A DNA stretch of 64,000 nucleotides from Sedimentitalea nanhaiensis DSM 24252 (GCF_000473225.1 NZ_KI421509.1:2870868-2934867), one strand, 5' to 3'. Shown: positions 50,716-60,929, numbered from the stretch's first letter. The notes: generated by a model not told the origin, from the letters alone. Numbers and translations are program-made.

Positions 50716-52213
50716 GGTTTTCATAGCGGTTGCCGCTATGGCGGCGACCGCCCTTGCTGCCGCTGACCTTGGCGACCCACATCTTGCCTCTGTTCCCAGA
50801 ACACCCCAAGAGGCCGCGCGCGTCGCCGCCGTGACTGCGCCGACCACGGATTTCACCGCTCCGGAACGGTTTGAAGACCTGCCCGCAGGGGCCGCCACTG
50901 TGCGTGCCCGTGCCAATCGCGATGCGTTTTCGCAGCCTTCAGCCAACATGGGCTTTGAAGGCGAGCTGGATTTCAAGGTCGGCAACGGGCTGTTCCGTAA
51001 ACTCTGGGTGTCTTCGCCGTCCTCGACGCTGGCGTCTGACGGGCTGGGGCCGCTGTTCAATGCCCGCTCGTGCCAGAGGTGTCATATCAAGGATGGGCGT
51101 GGCCACCCGCCCGAGGGGGCCGAAGATGCCGCCACCTCGATGTTCCTGCGGGTGTCGGTGCCTGGCGGGGACACCTACGGCATACCGGGCTATCACGCGA
51201 CCCAGGCGCACCCGGTCTATGGCGGTCAACTTCAGGATTTTGGTGTGGCCGGGATGGCCGCCGAATACCGGCTGGATATCGCCTATCAGGATATAACTGT
51301 GGCGATGTCCGATGGCGAAACCGCGATCCTGCGCAAACCGGTCTATACCGCCGCAGATCCCGGCTATGGCCCCTTTGGCCCGCAGGCCATGTTCAGTCCC
51401 CGTGTCGCGCCGCAGATGATCGGGCTGGGTCTGCTCGAAGCGGTGGCTGCCGCTGATATCTTGGCGGGGGCAGATCCCGAGGATAGCGATGGCGACGGAA
51501 TCTCCGGACGTCCCAATATCGTCTGGTCGCGGGCGTTTGGCGAACCGATGCTGGGACGTTTCGGGCTCAAGGCCGGGGCACCGTCGATTATCGAACAGTC
51601 GGCAGCGGCCTTTGCCGGGGATATCGGCATTTCGAACCCGTTGTACCCCGAATTGTGGGGCGATTGTTCGGCAGAGCAGAGCGCGTGCCGCGCAGCCCCC
51701 CACGGCGATGACGACGCACGCGATGGATTTGAAATCGATGCCGAAGGTTTGGATCTGGTGACGTTCTACAGCCGCAATCTGGCGGTTCCCGCCCGGCGCG
51801 ATCTAGGAGATGCCCAGGTGTTGCGCGGCAAACAGCTTTTCTATGAAACCGGTTGTACCGCCTGTCACCGGCCAAAATTTGTGACCCAGCGGCTGAAAGA
51901 CCGCCCCGAACAAAGCTTTCAATTGATCTGGCCCTATACCGATATGCTGCTGCACGACATGGGCGACGGGTTGGCCGACAACCGCCCCGAGGCGGTCGCC
52001 GACGGTCGCGAATGGCGCACGCCGCCGCTGTGGGGCATCGGCTTGACCGAACAGGTCAGCGGCCACAGCTATTTCCTGCACGACGGGCGCGCGCGCTCGC
52101 TGCTCGAGGCGATCCTGTGGCACGGGGGCGAGGCACAACCGGCCCGCGATGCGGTCGTCACGATGGCGAAAGAGGATCGGGAGGCGCTGTTGCGCTTCCT
52201 GGGCAGCCTGTGA
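50687..52213 (+). CDS. Di-haem oxidoreductase family protein (DUF1111-type)
   Basis: 508 aa from the ATG at 50687 (frame also open from a GTG at 50657). A signal sequence ([24 protein letters not shown]) exports it to the periplasm. Two haem c sites: CQRCH near residue 130 and CTACH near residue 390, with [52 protein letters not shown]. It is related to MauG/peroxidase-like di-haem proteins. In bacteria it often lies between two imelysin genes, as here, forming an iron-related periplasmic module. Confidence 0.88.
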   Translation: MPRKWTNPSRVFIAVAAMAATALAAADLGDPHLASVPRTPQEAARVAAVTAPTTDFTAPERFEDLPAGAATVRARANRDAFSQPSANMGFEGELDFKVGNGLFRKLWVSSPSSTLASDGLGPLFNARSCQRCHIKDGRGHPPEGAEDAATSMFLRVSVPGGDTYGIPGYHATQAHPVYGGQLQDFGVAGMAAEYRLDIAYQDITVAMSDGETAILRKPVYTAADPGYGPFGPQAMFSPRVAPQMIGLGLLEAVAAADILAGADPEDSDGDGISGRPNIVWSRAFGEPMLGRFGLKAGAPSIIEQSAAAFAGDIGISNPLYPELWGDCSAEQSACRAAPHGDDDARDGFEIDAEGLDLVTFYSRNLAVPARRDLGDAQVLRGKQLFYETGCTACHRPKFVTQRLKDRPEQSFQLIWPYTDMLLHDMGDGLADNRPEAVADGREWRTPPLWGIGLTEQVSGHSYFLHDGRARSLLEAILWHGGEAQPARDAVVTMAKEDREALLRFLGSL

Positions 52214-53223
52214 CGCGCGCGTTGCTGTCGCTGCTGCTGGTGCTGCTGCCCTTGCGGGCGGTCGCCGGGCTGCCGGAGATCGTACGGGCGACCGTGCAGC
52301 AGCATGTGCTGGTACGGGTCGATGGGTTTGCCGCCGCCGCTGCCGATCTGGCGGCAGTTTCCGCCTCGACCTGCGATCCGGAAGATTCCGGCCTGCGCGA
52401 GGCCTATCACACGGCCTTTGACGCCTGGATCGCGATGAGCCACCTGCGCTTTGGCCCGACCGAGGTTGCCGACCGCGCCTTTGCCATCGCGTTCTGGCCC
52501 GATAGTCGCGGCGCAACCCCAAAGGCACTGGCGGCGCTGATTGCTGGTGACGATGCGGCCCTGACCGACCCGCGCGCATTTCGCGACGTATCGGTGGCGG
52601 CGCGCGGGCTGTATGCGCTGGAATACCTGCTTTTTGACGATGCGTTGCGTCAACAGGGCAAGGACACAACGCGCTGTGCCCTGATGCGGGCGATCACCTA
52701 TGACGTGGCGGCCAACGGGGCGGCGATCGCAGCCGATTGGCATGACGATTATGCCGCCAAGCTGATCGATCCCGGTGCGGACGGGCCCTACCAAAGCGAC
52801 GAAGAAGCCGCGCAGGAACTGTTCAAGGCGCTGGGAAGCGGGCTGCAATTCACTGCCGACGCCCGGCTTGGCCGCCCGATGGGGACGTTCGAGAAACCCC
52901 GCCCCAACCGCGCCGAGTCCCGACGTTCGGGACGGTCATTGCGCAATGTGACCCTGTCGCTGACGGCGGCGCGGGATCTGGCAGAGGATCTGGCGGCGGA
53001 GAACCGGGAACTGGTGGCCCGGTTGGTGTCCGCATTCGATGCCGCGCTGATGGCGGCGCGCCGATTGGACGATCCGACCCTTGCCAATGTGATGACTCCG
53101 CAAGGCCGCATCCGGGTCGAAGCCCTGCAAACCCAGGTGAACAAAATCCGCGCCATTGTCGCAGAAGACCTGGGTCCGCAACTGGGCGTTGCCGCAGGCT
53201 TTAACGCGCTGGACGGAGACTAA
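52210..53223 (+). CDS. Second imelysin-family protein (GTG start)
   Basis: 337 aa from a GTG overlapping the upstream stop (GTGA); no ATG fits. Signal peptide ([19 protein letters not shown]). Imelysin fold with AFDAWIAMSHLRFGPTEVADRAFAIAFWPD and LYALEYLLFDDALRQQ. The GxHxxE motif is here GLYALE (about 133-138): the His is Tyr. Iron binding may therefore differ from the first imelysin. Last gene of the iron cluster. Confidence 0.85.
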   Translation: MTRALLSLLLVLLPLRAVAGLPEIVRATVQQHVLVRVDGFAAAAADLAAVSASTCDPEDSGLREAYHTAFDAWIAMSHLRFGPTEVADRAFAIAFWPDSRGATPKALAALIAGDDAALTDPRAFRDVSVAARGLYALEYLLFDDALRQQGKDTTRCALMRAITYDVAANGAAIAADWHDDYAAKLIDPGADGPYQSDEEAAQELFKALGSGLQFTADARLGRPMGTFEKPRPNRAESRRSGRSLRNVTLSLTAARDLAEDLAAENRELVARLVSAFDAALMAARRLDDPTLANVMTPQGRIRVEALQTQVNKIRAIVAEDLGPQLGVAAGFNALDGD

Positions 53224-53781
53224 CGCGTTTCGGCCTAGAACTGTTTCACGCATCGCGGCCTCTTGCCATTGGCATACCCGTGATGTGTGGGGTCCGATGT
53301 CTCGGCTGAAACCCGAAACGCCATAGGCGGCATCGATCCGCCGTCCAGCCTCCAGCCGCACCAGCCGCGCGTTCGGGGCATGGAATTGCCTGTCTTCGAA
53401 GCCGCATGGGCATACATCGCTACGTTATTCAGAGCGTTCCGATGTGGGCTCAGCCCTGAGCAGCAGATCAAGGCTGTAGACTTCCTTGCCGCGCTGAAAC
53501 TGCTCCCAACTTTCCAGATCACGCAGGTTTCCAGCATCCGCTCACCCATGCCAAGACGGTCGCCGCAATAGCAGGCACCGTGAAAACAGGCTTGAACCAT
53601 CTGACGGATCGGTTTGTCGGTCACCTTGTTGGCGGACGCGGGATTGCCCGGGGCTGGAGGATCGTCCGTCACCAACGGTCACATCGCTGTCGGGATCCCT
53701 TGGCGGGAAAGGCAGTGAGGCCTGCGCCGGCCGAAAAGGGGGGGCATCGGCAGGCCTGTTCCGAGCAGGAGGAAACGCTGG
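53224..53781. other. Gene-poor stretch after the iron cluster
   Basis: About 560 bp with no supported gene. On the minus strand a short frame (about 53445-53560) reads LRDLESWEQFQRGKEVYSLDL and ends in a stop; an adjacent frame has ACYCGDRLGMGERMLETC. These could be pieces of a decayed gene. No DUF1513 gene, often found after imelysins, is present. Confidence 0.45.
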
Positions 53782-55038
53782 CTATCTGCTGTAAGGATCG
53801 TCCAATGCGGGCAGAACCGTGCCTGTGCAGGCTCCGAACCCAATGGTATACCCGTCACCCTGTGCCGCGCCATGCAAGGACAGCGTGTCACCGTCTTCAA
53901 GGAACGTCCGGGTTTCACCGCTGTCCAGCGTCAGGGGCTCCTTGCCGCCCCAACTGAGTTCCAGCAGGCTGCCGCGTTGAGATTTTCCGGGGCCGGAAAT
54001 GGTGCCGGACCCCAGCAGGTCGCCCACATTCATCGGGCAGCCCGAGGTGGTGTGATGCGCCAGTTGTTGGGCCGAGGAATAGTACATTTCCTTATAGTTG
54101 GTCCGCGCGATGGTGGTTTCGGCCTTGCCCTCGGGGGCGAGGGTCACGGAGAGATCGACGTCATAGAGCATCGGGCCGCAATCCTTGAGGTGATCCAGCA
54201 ATTCGAATTCCCGCGCGGGCGTGTCGGTGCGAAACGGTTCCAGCGCGGCTCGGGTCACGATCCAGGGGCTGATGCTGGTGGCGGTGGCCTTGGCCTGAAA
54301 CGGCCCCAGCGGCTGGTATTCCCATGCCTGGATGTCGCGAGCGGACCAGTCGTTCAGCAGCACATAGCCAAAAATATTATTGTCGGCCTCTTGCACCGTG
54401 ATTGGCCCGTCGCTGGCAACGCCGACAATCGCGCCTATCTCCAGTTCCAAGTCAAATCGGCGGCAGGGCAGGAACGCGGGTTTGTCTTGATCGGGCGATT
54501 TTAACTGTCCCCACGGGCGGCGGATATCCGTGCCTGATACAACGACCGACGAGGCACGCCCGTTATAACCGATGGGGATATGCAACCAGTTCGGTGGCAG
54601 CGCGTTTTCCGCCCCGCGGAACATGGTGCCGACATTGGTGGCATGGTGGCGACCGGCATAGAAATCGGTGTATTCGCTGACCATCAGGGGCATGTGCATC
54701 TCGGCCCGATCCATCGGCACGAGCAATGGCGCGACCTTGTCCCGCTCGGGTGCGCCTTCGGCCAGCAGCGCCGTCAACCGTTTGCGCAGCGCGGCCCAGA
54801 CGGCGGGGCCTTCTTCCATCAGGTCGTTCCAGAACGGCAGTTCGAACAGCGCGGCATCGGTCAGATCTATCAGCCGGTTTTCCTCGGCGGATTGCATGTC
54901 AAGGATCATGTCGCCGATTGCCACACCACAGCGCGGGGCGGTACCTTGAGTGGCAAAAACGCCATAGGGCAGGTTATTCAGGGGAAACGGATTAGCCGGG
55001 TCATTGGCCGAGCTCACCCAGGATTTTAGCAGTGGCAT
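53782..55038 (-). CDS. fahA: Fumarylacetoacetase
   Basis: 418 aa. Last step of tyrosine/homogentisate degradation, giving fumarate and acetoacetate. N-terminal FAH domain ([33 protein letters not shown]). C-terminal catalytic part has [71 protein letters not shown] and [17 protein letters not shown]. The start overlaps the end of the truncated hmgA by 13 bp, consistent with one operon. Its substrate depends on HmgA activity, which this locus lacks. Confidence 0.96.
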   Translation of the reverse strand: MPLLKSWVSSANDPANPFPLNNLPYGVFATQGTAPRCGVAIGDMILDMQSAEENRLIDLTDAALFELPFWNDLMEEGPAVWAALRKRLTALLAEGAPERDKVAPLLVPMDRAEMHMPLMVSEYTDFYAGRHHATNVGTMFRGAENALPPNWLHIPIGYNGRASSVVVSGTDIRRPWGQLKSPDQDKPAFLPCRRFDLELEIGAIVGVASDGPITVQEADNNIFGYVLLNDWSARDIQAWEYQPLGPFQAKATATSISPWIVTRAALEPFRTDTPAREFELLDHLKDCGPMLYDVDLSVTLAPEGKAETTIARTNYKEMYYSSAQQLAHHTTSGCPMNVGDLLGSGTISGPGKSQRGSLLELSWGGKEPLTLDSGETRTFLEDGDTLSLHGAAQGDGYTIGFGACTGTVLPALDDPYSR

Positions 55039-55565
55039 TTTTTCTCCAATGGTCGTGTTTCGGGGCTCCAGGGACGCTCAATGCCCCGGCAGGAAAGCTG
55101 CGGCCTTCTTGCACCCCATTTCTTGTCGGGCGTCCCGTCGAATTTCTTTTCGATATTGGCCCAACAGTCAATGTAATCGTCCTGCAACGGTGCCTCTTTT
55201 CCGGCGAATTCGGTCAAATGCTGCGGAAAGCGAGTTTCGAACATGAAGGACATGGTATTGTCCAGCTTTTCAGGTTTGAGATCGGCGTTGCTGGCGGCTT
55301 CGAACGCCGTGCGGTCGGGTCCGTGCGGCAGCATCATGTTGTGGAGGCTCAGGCCACCGGCCACAAAGCCTTGAGGCTTGGCGTCGTACTGCCCATAGAT
55401 GTTGCCCCTCATCTCGCTCATGACATTCTTGTGGTACCAGGGCGGGCGGAAGGTATTTTCCATTGTCATCCAGCGTTCGCGGAACAGCACAAAGTCGATA
55501 TTGGCGGTGCCCGGCGACGAGGAGGGCGCGGTCAGAACGGTAAAGATCGAGGGGTCGGGGTGGTC
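55026..55565 (-). pseudogene. hmgA: Homogentisate 1,2-dioxygenase, 3' stump only
   Basis: Only the C-terminal part (about 180 of about 450 residues) remains: [32 protein letters not shown], then [54 protein letters not shown] and [31 protein letters not shown]. The His and Glu region of the iron site (PPWYHKN, HGPD) is present. Upstream of DHPD at 55565 the family sequence stops abruptly, with no N-terminal two thirds in the window. A GTG at 55490 could start a 154-aa stub. Confidence 0.88.
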
Positions 55566-55724
55566 AGCGACCCTTCCTGGAGATCTGGTTCGGTCGCCGG
55601 CGAAACAGGGTATGATCTGGTGTCGTTGGGCCGTGTGATGCTGCGTGGGGTGTCGGGGCCGCAGAACGTGTTCACGATCTACGACCCGAAGCCGGGATCA
55701 GATCGTCACTTCGACGCCCTTTAG
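55566..55724 (+). pseudogene. 3' stump resembling a class III adenylate/guanylate cyclase
   Basis: A plus-strand frame reads [38 protein letters not shown] and stops at 55724. The pattern LGxxxLRGVxxPxxVFT is typical of the end of class III cyclase domains. Nothing upstream is related, because the hmgA stump on the other strand begins there. The end overlaps the convergent mipZ by 27 bp. Confidence 0.45.
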
Positions 55725-56507
55725 GTTCAGGGCCTTCATCAGGTCGCGCAGCTCCTGGCGGGCCGCGATGTTGGACATGTTCAACTGTTTGACGCCAATG
55801 TCCTTGAGATCCAGCAGCGTCAAGCCGCGCGGGAACAGTTCGCGAAAGATCACCCTTTCGCTGAACCCCGGTGCCACGCGAAAGCCAATCCGCTGAGACA
55901 GCAGATCCACGGCGCGTTCCATCTTTTCCTTGTTGACCATGCGCTGCGAGCCGACGCGATTGCGCACCACCACCCAGTCGATTGGCTTCAGCCCGGCCTG
56001 GGCGCGCAACTGGCGTGCGTTCCAGACCATCTCGGAATAGACCGACGGGCCAAGGATTTTTTCGCCTTGCGAGTCTATGCGGGCCAGCAGGTCGAAATCG
56101 ACGAAACTGTCGTTCAGCGGGGTGATCAGGGTATCGGCCAGCGAGTGCGCCACCTGGCTGAGCCGTGTATGCGATCCGGGACAGTCGATCAGGATGAAAT
56201 CGCTATCCGCCTCCATGGTCTCAATCGCCGCGGAAAGGCGCCGGTCATAAATATTTTCGCCTGGCGGTACGGTGGCCGGGTCCATTTCGGGCAGGTCGTG
56301 ATAGGCTGGGGTCGGTAGCTGCATACCGGATTTGCGGATGAACTCGGCCCGGTTTTCTGTGTAGCGCCCCAGAGAGCGCTGACGCAGGTCCAGATCCAGC
56401 GTGCCGACCCGGTGCCCCATCCGCGCCAGAGCCGTGGCCAGGTGCATCGAGACCGTGGATTTGCCCGCTCCGCCCTTTTCGTTTCCGACGACGATGATAT
56501 GCGCCAT
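55698..56507 (-). CDS. mipZ: Division-plane positioning ATPase MipZ (ParA family)
   Basis: 269 aa from the ATG at 56507 (GAGGA 8 nt upstream); earlier in-frame ATGs lack family sequence. Deviant Walker A GNEKGGAGKST (8-18), then LDLDLRQRSLGRYTENRA and FILIDCPGSHTRLSQVAHSLADTLITPLNDSFVDFDLLARID. This is the MipZ branch of ParA proteins, which forms a polar gradient and inhibits FtsZ away from midcell in alphaproteobacteria. Convergent with the cyclase stump. Confidence 0.92.
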   Translation of the reverse strand: MAHIIVVGNEKGGAGKSTVSMHLATALARMGHRVGTLDLDLRQRSLGRYTENRAEFIRKSGMQLPTPAYHDLPEMDPATVPPGENIYDRRLSAAIETMEADSDFILIDCPGSHTRLSQVAHSLADTLITPLNDSFVDFDLLARIDSQGEKILGPSVYSEMVWNARQLRAQAGLKPIDWVVVRNRVGSQRMVNKEKMERAVDLLSQRIGFRVAPGFSERVIFRELFPRGLTLLDLKDIGVKQLNMSNIAARQELRDLMKALNLKGVEVTI

Positions 56508-56711
56508 GCTCGCTTCCTCTGCCGCAGCTTCTGCGCGGTCTGCCGTTTTTTGACATCTATATGTGGCGTCTTCGTCGTTGGAAAGCGCTGTCCTGTCTTG
56601 CTTGCCCATTGTCATGTCCATCCGGTTTTGGGCGCAGCGCGGTACGCCTCTTGCAGGGGCACAGTCTTGCAGCAAACCCTTTCCATTTGGTCACCGGTCG
56701 CCGACAACGGA

Positions 56712-56739
56712 AAACGCCGCCCTGGATAGGGCGGCGTTT
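56712..56739 (-). terminator. Terminator of the rplS-rpmE operon
   Basis: AAACGCCGCCCT - 4-nt loop - AGGGCGGCGTTT, a perfect 12-bp stem just after rpmE. On the minus strand the stem ends in TTT. Confidence 0.9.
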
Positions 56740-56763
56740 GAAATGTCTCGCTGACCGTTGGTC

Positions 56764-56985
56764 TCAGAAACCAAGACCTTCGTATTTCTTCTTGAACTTG
56801 GAGACCCGTCCGCCGGTATCCATCAGGCGGGTACCGCCACCGGTCCATGCGGGATGGACGCTGGGATCGATGTCCAGCGACAGCGTGTCGCCTTCCTTGC
56901 CCCATGTCGATTTCATCTGAACCACGGTACCATCGGTCATTTTGACGTCGATGAGGTGGTATTCGGGATGGATGTCGTTTTTCAT
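56764..56985 (-). CDS. rpmE: 50S ribosomal protein L31
   Basis: 73 aa. [71 protein letters not shown]. The zinc-type CxxC residues are absent, so this is the Cys-free form of L31. It follows rplS by 11 bp and is followed by a strong terminator. Confidence 0.97.
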   Translation of the reverse strand: MKNDIHPEYHLIDVKMTDGTVVQMKSTWGKEGDTLSLDIDPSVHPAWTGGGTRLMDTGGRVSKFKKKYEGLGF

Positions 56986-56996
56986 CTGTCCGGTCC

Positions 56997-57380
56997 TTAC
57001 GCCTGCGCGCCCGCTTTGGGCTTGTAGTGGGAATCTTCGGCGATACGGGCCGACTTGCCGCGGCGCGACCGCAGATAATAGAGCTTGGCCCGGCGGACAC
57101 GGCCGCGGCGGACAACGGTGATGCTCTCGATATTGGTCGAATGCAGGGGGAACACGCGTTCCACGCCTTCGCCAAAGGAAATCTTGCGCACGGTAAACGC
57201 GCCGGCGATGCCATCGCCGCCTTTGCGGGCGATGCAGACGCCTTCATAGTTCTGCACACGGGTGCGCGACCCTTCGGTCACTTTATAGCCGACACGAATG
57301 GTGTCACCGGCTTTGAAATCGGGGAGTTCTTTCCCCAAGGCGGCGATCTGTTCCGCCTCCAGCTGTGCGATCAGGTCCAT
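56997..57380 (-). CDS. rplS: 50S ribosomal protein L19
   Basis: 127 aa. [113 protein letters not shown]. The conserved [15 protein letters not shown] is at about residues 88-102. It lies downstream of trmD, with a 260-bp gap containing no gene. Confidence 0.98.
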   Translation of the reverse strand: MDLIAQLEAEQIAALGKELPDFKAGDTIRVGYKVTEGSRTRVQNYEGVCIARKGGDGIAGAFTVRKISFGEGVERVFPLHSTNIESITVVRRGRVRRAKLYYLRSRRGKSARIAEDSHYKPKAGAQA

Positions 57381-57640
57381 CTGATCATCTCCTAAACTGC
57401 TCGTGGTTGACCCACGAAGGTTTGTGCGCCTCAGAGCTCTTGGTCTTCACCGTGTTCGCCTACCGATAGGGTCAAGGCGCCCGCCAGAGTTCAGGTCGTC
57501 TGTTCCTTTCCGCGCAATCCGGATTTCCATGGTAGATGGCAGAAGAATGCCAAATCCTAAAGTTGGGATACGGATTACAGGTCCGCAGCCGCCGAAGCGA
57601 TTCCAGACACAGCGTGCTTTAGGCGAAACCCGGGTTCGGA

Positions 57641-58486
57641 TCAAGCCCGATCGTCATCGTCATCGTCATCGTCATCGTCGCTGCCCTGGCGCAAGGCCCA
57701 TAGATCGGGGCGTCGGATGCGGGTCAGGTCTTTGGACTGCGCAGCGCGCCATTGTGCGATGCGCCCGTGATGGCCGGACATCAGAATATCGGGAATCGGG
57801 CGGTCGTTCCACTGTGCCGGGCGGGTATATTGTGGATGCTCCAGCAGCCCGGCCGAAAAACTCTCTTCTTCGGTCGATTCCGCATTGCCCAGCACGCCGG
57901 GTATCAGCCGCACCGTGGCGTCGATCAAGGCCTGCGCCGCGATCTCGCCGCCCGTCAGGACGAAATCGCCCAGGCTGACCTCTTGCACGCCGAAATGATC
58001 CAGAACGCGCTCATCGACGCCTTCGAACCGGCCGCACAACAGGGTGACGCCATCGGCCTTTGCCAGATCTTGCATCATCTGCTGACTCATCGGTTTTCCG
58101 CGGGGGGACAGGTAGATCAGCGGCCAGTTGCCGGACGTTCCCGCCTGCGCGGTCTGAATCGCGGGCCCGACAACATCGGCGCGCAGCACCATGCCCGCCC
58201 CCCCGCCGGCCGGGGTGTCATCGACGTTGCGGTGTTTGCCGATGCCGAACGCGCGCAGGTCGATGGTTTCGAGTTGCCACAACCCGTCCTGCAACGCCTT
58301 ACCGGTCAGGCTTTCGCCCAGAACACCGGGAAACGCGGCGGGCAGCAAGGTGATGACCTTGGCTTTCCAGACGTCTTTGAGATCCGGAACAGGTGTCATC
58401 AGTTCGCGCGGCTGCAGGGACGCGCGGATGGTCTTGCGGCCTTGTGCACGAGGGGGCTTGGCGGATGGGGGTGACGGATCGGACAT
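57641..58486 (-). CDS. trmD: tRNA (guanine-37-N1)-methyltransferase
   Basis: 281 aa. Methylates G37 of tRNAs to prevent frameshifting. SPOUT knot: YLSPRGKPMSQQM, LLCGRFEGVDERV, SLGDFVLTGGEIAAQALIDATVRLIPGVLG. A 35-residue N-terminal extension is usual in Rhodobacterales. The C-terminus is odd: GSDDDDDDDDDDRA, encoded by a 6-bp tandem repeat. Part of the rpsP-rimM-trmD-rplS ribosome block, with a small membrane-protein gene inserted between rimM and trmD. Confidence 0.96.
   Translation of the reverse strand: MSDPSPPSAKPPRAQGRKTIRASLQPRELMTPVPDLKDVWKAKVITLLPAAFPGVLGESLTGKALQDGLWQLETIDLRAFGIGKHRNVDDTPAGGGAGMVLRADVVGPAIQTAQAGTSGNWPLIYLSPRGKPMSQQMMQDLAKADGVTLLCGRFEGVDERVLDHFGVQEVSLGDFVLTGGEIAAQALIDATVRLIPGVLGNAESTEEESFSAGLLEHPQYTRPAQWNDRPIPDILMSGHHGRIAQWRAAQSKDLTRIRRPDLWALRQGSDDDDDDDDDDRA
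57651..57680. repeat. Hexanucleotide microsatellite at the trmD 3' end
   Basis: Five copies of TCGTCA (the last TCGTCG), encoding an Asp run at the extreme C-terminus. Unit length keeps the frame if the copy number changes. Confidence 0.9.
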
Positions 58487-58536
58487 GACCGCGTCTTAGG
58501 CCAAGGACGCGGCCATGGAAACGGAAAATGCGACCG

Positions 58537-58698
58537 TCACGCGATGGCAAACACGCCGAGCAACATGAGAACGAACAGCACAAGCGCGACGACGATGAGA
58601 ATCTTGGCACCGGACAGTGCGGCTCCGGACAGTCGACCAAAGCCCAGCAGAGCGGCGATTGCGGCGACGGCCAGCAGTATGAGAATCCACTGTAGCAT
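58537..58698 (-). CDS. DUF1328-family small membrane protein
   Basis: 53 aa. MLQWILILLAVAAIAALLGFGRLSG...AKILIVVALVLFVLMLLGVFAIA. Two membrane spans with a GFGRLSGAA turn match DUF1328 (YtjA-like). AAAGGAAAGG precedes the ATG at 58698. Function unknown; often stress-induced. Confidence 0.85.
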   Translation of the reverse strand: MLQWILILLAVAAIAALLGFGRLSGAALSGAKILIVVALVLFVLMLLGVFAIA

Positions 58699-58778
58699 GT
58701 TCACACCTTTCCTTTGCCGGGCATCTGCGCCGGCTTCAGGGGATTAACGCACAGTCGGCCCGAAAGTTCCGTCGCAGC

Positions 58779-59303
58779 CTAGAGGGCGCCCTCTGGAGGA
58801 TCGACAACGATGCGGCCCGCAGTCAGATCGACCGTTGGAACGTTTTCCAAAGTAAAGGGCAGCAACACCGTATCCTTGAGGTCGGGACCGTGGATTTCCA
58901 GCAGATCGCCGGCGCCGTGGTTCTGCACCGAACGCACCCGGCCCAATTCGGTGCCGCCGGGGTCCAGCACGATCAGCCCGATCAGGTCGGTATGATAGAA
59001 TTCGTCATCCGGCAACGACGGCAACTGATCGCGCCGGGCATACAGGCGCAAGCCCTTCAGCGCATCGGCCTGTTCCTTGGTGGAAACGCCGCTCAACCGC
59101 GCCGTGAACCCGTTCTGGATTGATCCGATCAGGGCCACGGAATAGCTCTGGCTGCCGTCCTGGGTCAGCAGCGGGGAATAGGTTTCGATGTCTTCGGGCC
59201 GAGCGCAAAAGCTTTTCAACCGCACTTCGCCGCGCACGCCAAAAGCGCCGCCGACGGTGCCGACACAGATCAGGTCCGCAGTCAATTTTTGGTCTCCATG
59301 CAT
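58779..59303 (-). CDS. rimM: 16S rRNA processing protein RimM
   Basis: 174 aa. Assists 30S assembly with S19. N-terminal domain [29 protein letters not shown] and C-terminal PRC-barrel [69 protein letters not shown]. The start overlaps a 47-aa membrane ORF by 22 bp. Confidence 0.96.
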   Translation of the reverse strand: MHGDQKLTADLICVGTVGGAFGVRGEVRLKSFCARPEDIETYSPLLTQDGSQSYSVALIGSIQNGFTARLSGVSTKEQADALKGLRLYARRDQLPSLPDDEFYHTDLIGLIVLDPGGTELGRVRSVQNHGAGDLLEIHGPDLKDTVLLPFTLENVPTVDLTAGRIVVDPPEGAL

Positions 59304-59425
59304 AGTCCCCGTTCCGGTTGGCCGCCCGCCGCCACGCAGCGTTCGGAGTTCTGGAAACGCTCGTAGAGCAAACCGGCGACAAATGCGATTGTCGTGAACA
59401 TCAATAGTCGGATGAGCCGGAACAT
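59282..59425 (-). CDS. Small conserved protein upstream of rimM
   Basis: 47 aa. [30 protein letters not shown]... ending GLCMETKN. One N-terminal membrane helix and two Cys (one in SERC, one in GLCME) in a short periplasmic tail. It resembles small Rhodobacterales proteins found next to rimM. Overlaps the rimM start by 22 bp. Confidence 0.7.
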   Translation of the reverse strand: MFRLIRLLMFTTIAFVAGLLYERFQNSERCVAAGGQPERGLCMETKN

Positions 59426-59444
59426 GACGTGGTTCTACCCCTGA

Positions 59445-60092
59445 TCAACGGATAACGCATTCGGGCGCACCAGCCCGGGTTTCCCAGCCCGCGCGCGCCA
59501 GTTCGGGGATGTCCGACACCTCCTGGGAATGCCCGACGCAGAGATAGGCGATCAAAGTCCAGTCCTGTGGCACGTCAAGATCCGTGGCCAACTGAACGGG
59601 GTCGATGATCGAGACCCAGCCGACCCCGATGTCATTTGCCCGTGCCGCCAGCCAAAATTGCTGAATCGCGCAAACCACTGAATAACGGCGCATTTCCGGC
59701 ATTGTGTTGGTGCCAAGATTGCGGCCCTTCCGGGTGCCGTCATCGCAGAAGATCGCCAGTTGCACCGGAGCGTCCACCATGCCCGAAAGCTTGAGCTCGG
59801 AATAGATTCGCGCATCCTTGCCAGAATAGCCTTTGAGCGCGTCGGCGTTTGCCGCCTGAAAGTTCTTCAGAGCGCGATCACGGGCGTGTTGCGAGGACAG
59901 GCGCACGATGCGCCATGGTTCGCTGAGCCCGACCGAAGGGGCCAGCGCCATGGTGGCCAGGCAGGCGTCCAGCACGGTTTGATCCACCGGATCGCGATGG
60001 AACCGGCGAATGTCCCGGCGCCAGGCCATCAGCCTGACCAAGTCGTCGCGAAACGCCCGGGAAAACCCGGGCGTTTCAACAGGTTCCGCCAT
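59445..60092 (-). CDS. bluB: 5,6-dimethylbenzimidazole synthase
   Basis: 215 aa. A nitroreductase-fold enzyme that cleaves FMNH2 to make the lower ligand of vitamin B12. Family-specific segments: MAWRRDIRRFHRDPVDQTVLDACLATMALAPSVGLSEPWRIVRL, MPEMRRYSVVCAIQQFWLAARANDIGVGWVSIIDP, and the C-terminal YLCVGHSQEVSDIPELARAGWETR. The start abuts the rpsP stop with no gap. It suggests the organism makes cobalamin. Confidence 0.93.
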   Translation of the reverse strand: MAEPVETPGFSRAFRDDLVRLMAWRRDIRRFHRDPVDQTVLDACLATMALAPSVGLSEPWRIVRLSSQHARDRALKNFQAANADALKGYSGKDARIYSELKLSGMVDAPVQLAIFCDDGTRKGRNLGTNTMPEMRRYSVVCAIQQFWLAARANDIGVGWVSIIDPVQLATDLDVPQDWTLIAYLCVGHSQEVSDIPELARAGWETRAGAPECVIR

Positions 60093-60464
60093 TTACTCTG
60101 CGGGTTCCCCGGCAGGAGCGGACGCGGCAGCTGCCTTTTCCGCTTTCTCTTCGGCGCGGGCTTTGGCCTTGTCGCCGGGGGTGCCTTTTTTCGGGTTGTT
60201 GCGCTCGGTTTTTTCTTTGGCTCCAGCGGCTTCCAGCATACGGGCGATGCGGTCGGTGGGCTGGGCGCCCTGGCCCAGCCAGTACTGAATGCGCTCGATA
60301 TCCATTTTCACGCGGTCTTCGCTGTCTTTGGGCAGCAGCGGGTTGTAGGTGCCCAGCTTTTCGATGAAGCGGCCATCGCGCGGCATGCGCGAGTCGGCGG
60401 CGACGATGCGATAAAACGGGCGTTTCTTGCTGCCGCCACGGGCGAGACGGATTTTCATGGCCAT
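60093..60464 (-). CDS. rpsP: 30S ribosomal protein S16
   Basis: 123 aa. [81 protein letters not shown] is the conserved domain. The Lys/Ala/Glu-rich C-terminal tail (about residues 85-123) is a usual alphaproteobacterial extension. Confidence 0.97.
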   Translation of the reverse strand: MAMKIRLARGGSKKRPFYRIVAADSRMPRDGRFIEKLGTYNPLLPKDSEDRVKMDIERIQYWLGQGAQPTDRIARMLEAAGAKEKTERNNPKKGTPGDKAKARAEEKAEKAAAASAPAGEPAE

Positions 60465-60522
60465 TGGTGTTTCTCCTTTGAATGGCGTTTTCGGCGCGGG
60501 GTATGTTCCGGCCAGGTCTTTG

Positions 60523-60819
60523 TTACGATTGGTGTTTTTCGTGGTGGTGTATGACTTCCTGAATGATGAAATTCAGGAAAGCCTTGGCGAATTCGGGGTC
60601 CAGATCGGCCTGTTTCGCCAGGTCTTCGAGACGTGCGATCTGGGCCGCTTCGCGGGTCGGATCGGACGGGGGAAGGTCGTGTTCGGCTTTGAGCTTGCCA
60701 ACCGCCTGAGTGTGCTTGAACCGCTCGCCCAGAGTATAGACGAGGATCGCATCCAGACGATCGATGCTTTGGCGGTGCTCTTTGAGCAGCGCCGCGGCGC
60801 GGGCGACGGGGTCAGACAT
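60523..60819 (-). CDS. Chorismate mutase (AroQ type)
   Basis: 98 aa from the ATG at 60819. Helical AroQ fold with [82 protein letters not shown]. Active-site Arg, Lys and Glu residues ([26 protein letters not shown]) are conserved. Converts chorismate to prephenate for Phe/Tyr synthesis. It lies upstream of rpsP with a 58-bp gap. Confidence 0.9.
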   Translation of the reverse strand: MSDPVARAAALLKEHRQSIDRLDAILVYTLGERFKHTQAVGKLKAEHDLPPSDPTREAAQIARLEDLAKQADLDPEFAKAFLNFIIQEVIHHHEKHQS

Positions 60820-60929
60820 CGGCGGCTCCTTTGGGCGGAAAAACCGGGGCGAACGCCCGTATGGCAGGCGTACATACCCTGTACATGTCGCGTACATACG
60901 CGAGGTATGGCGACCGGGCGCGAAACAGA

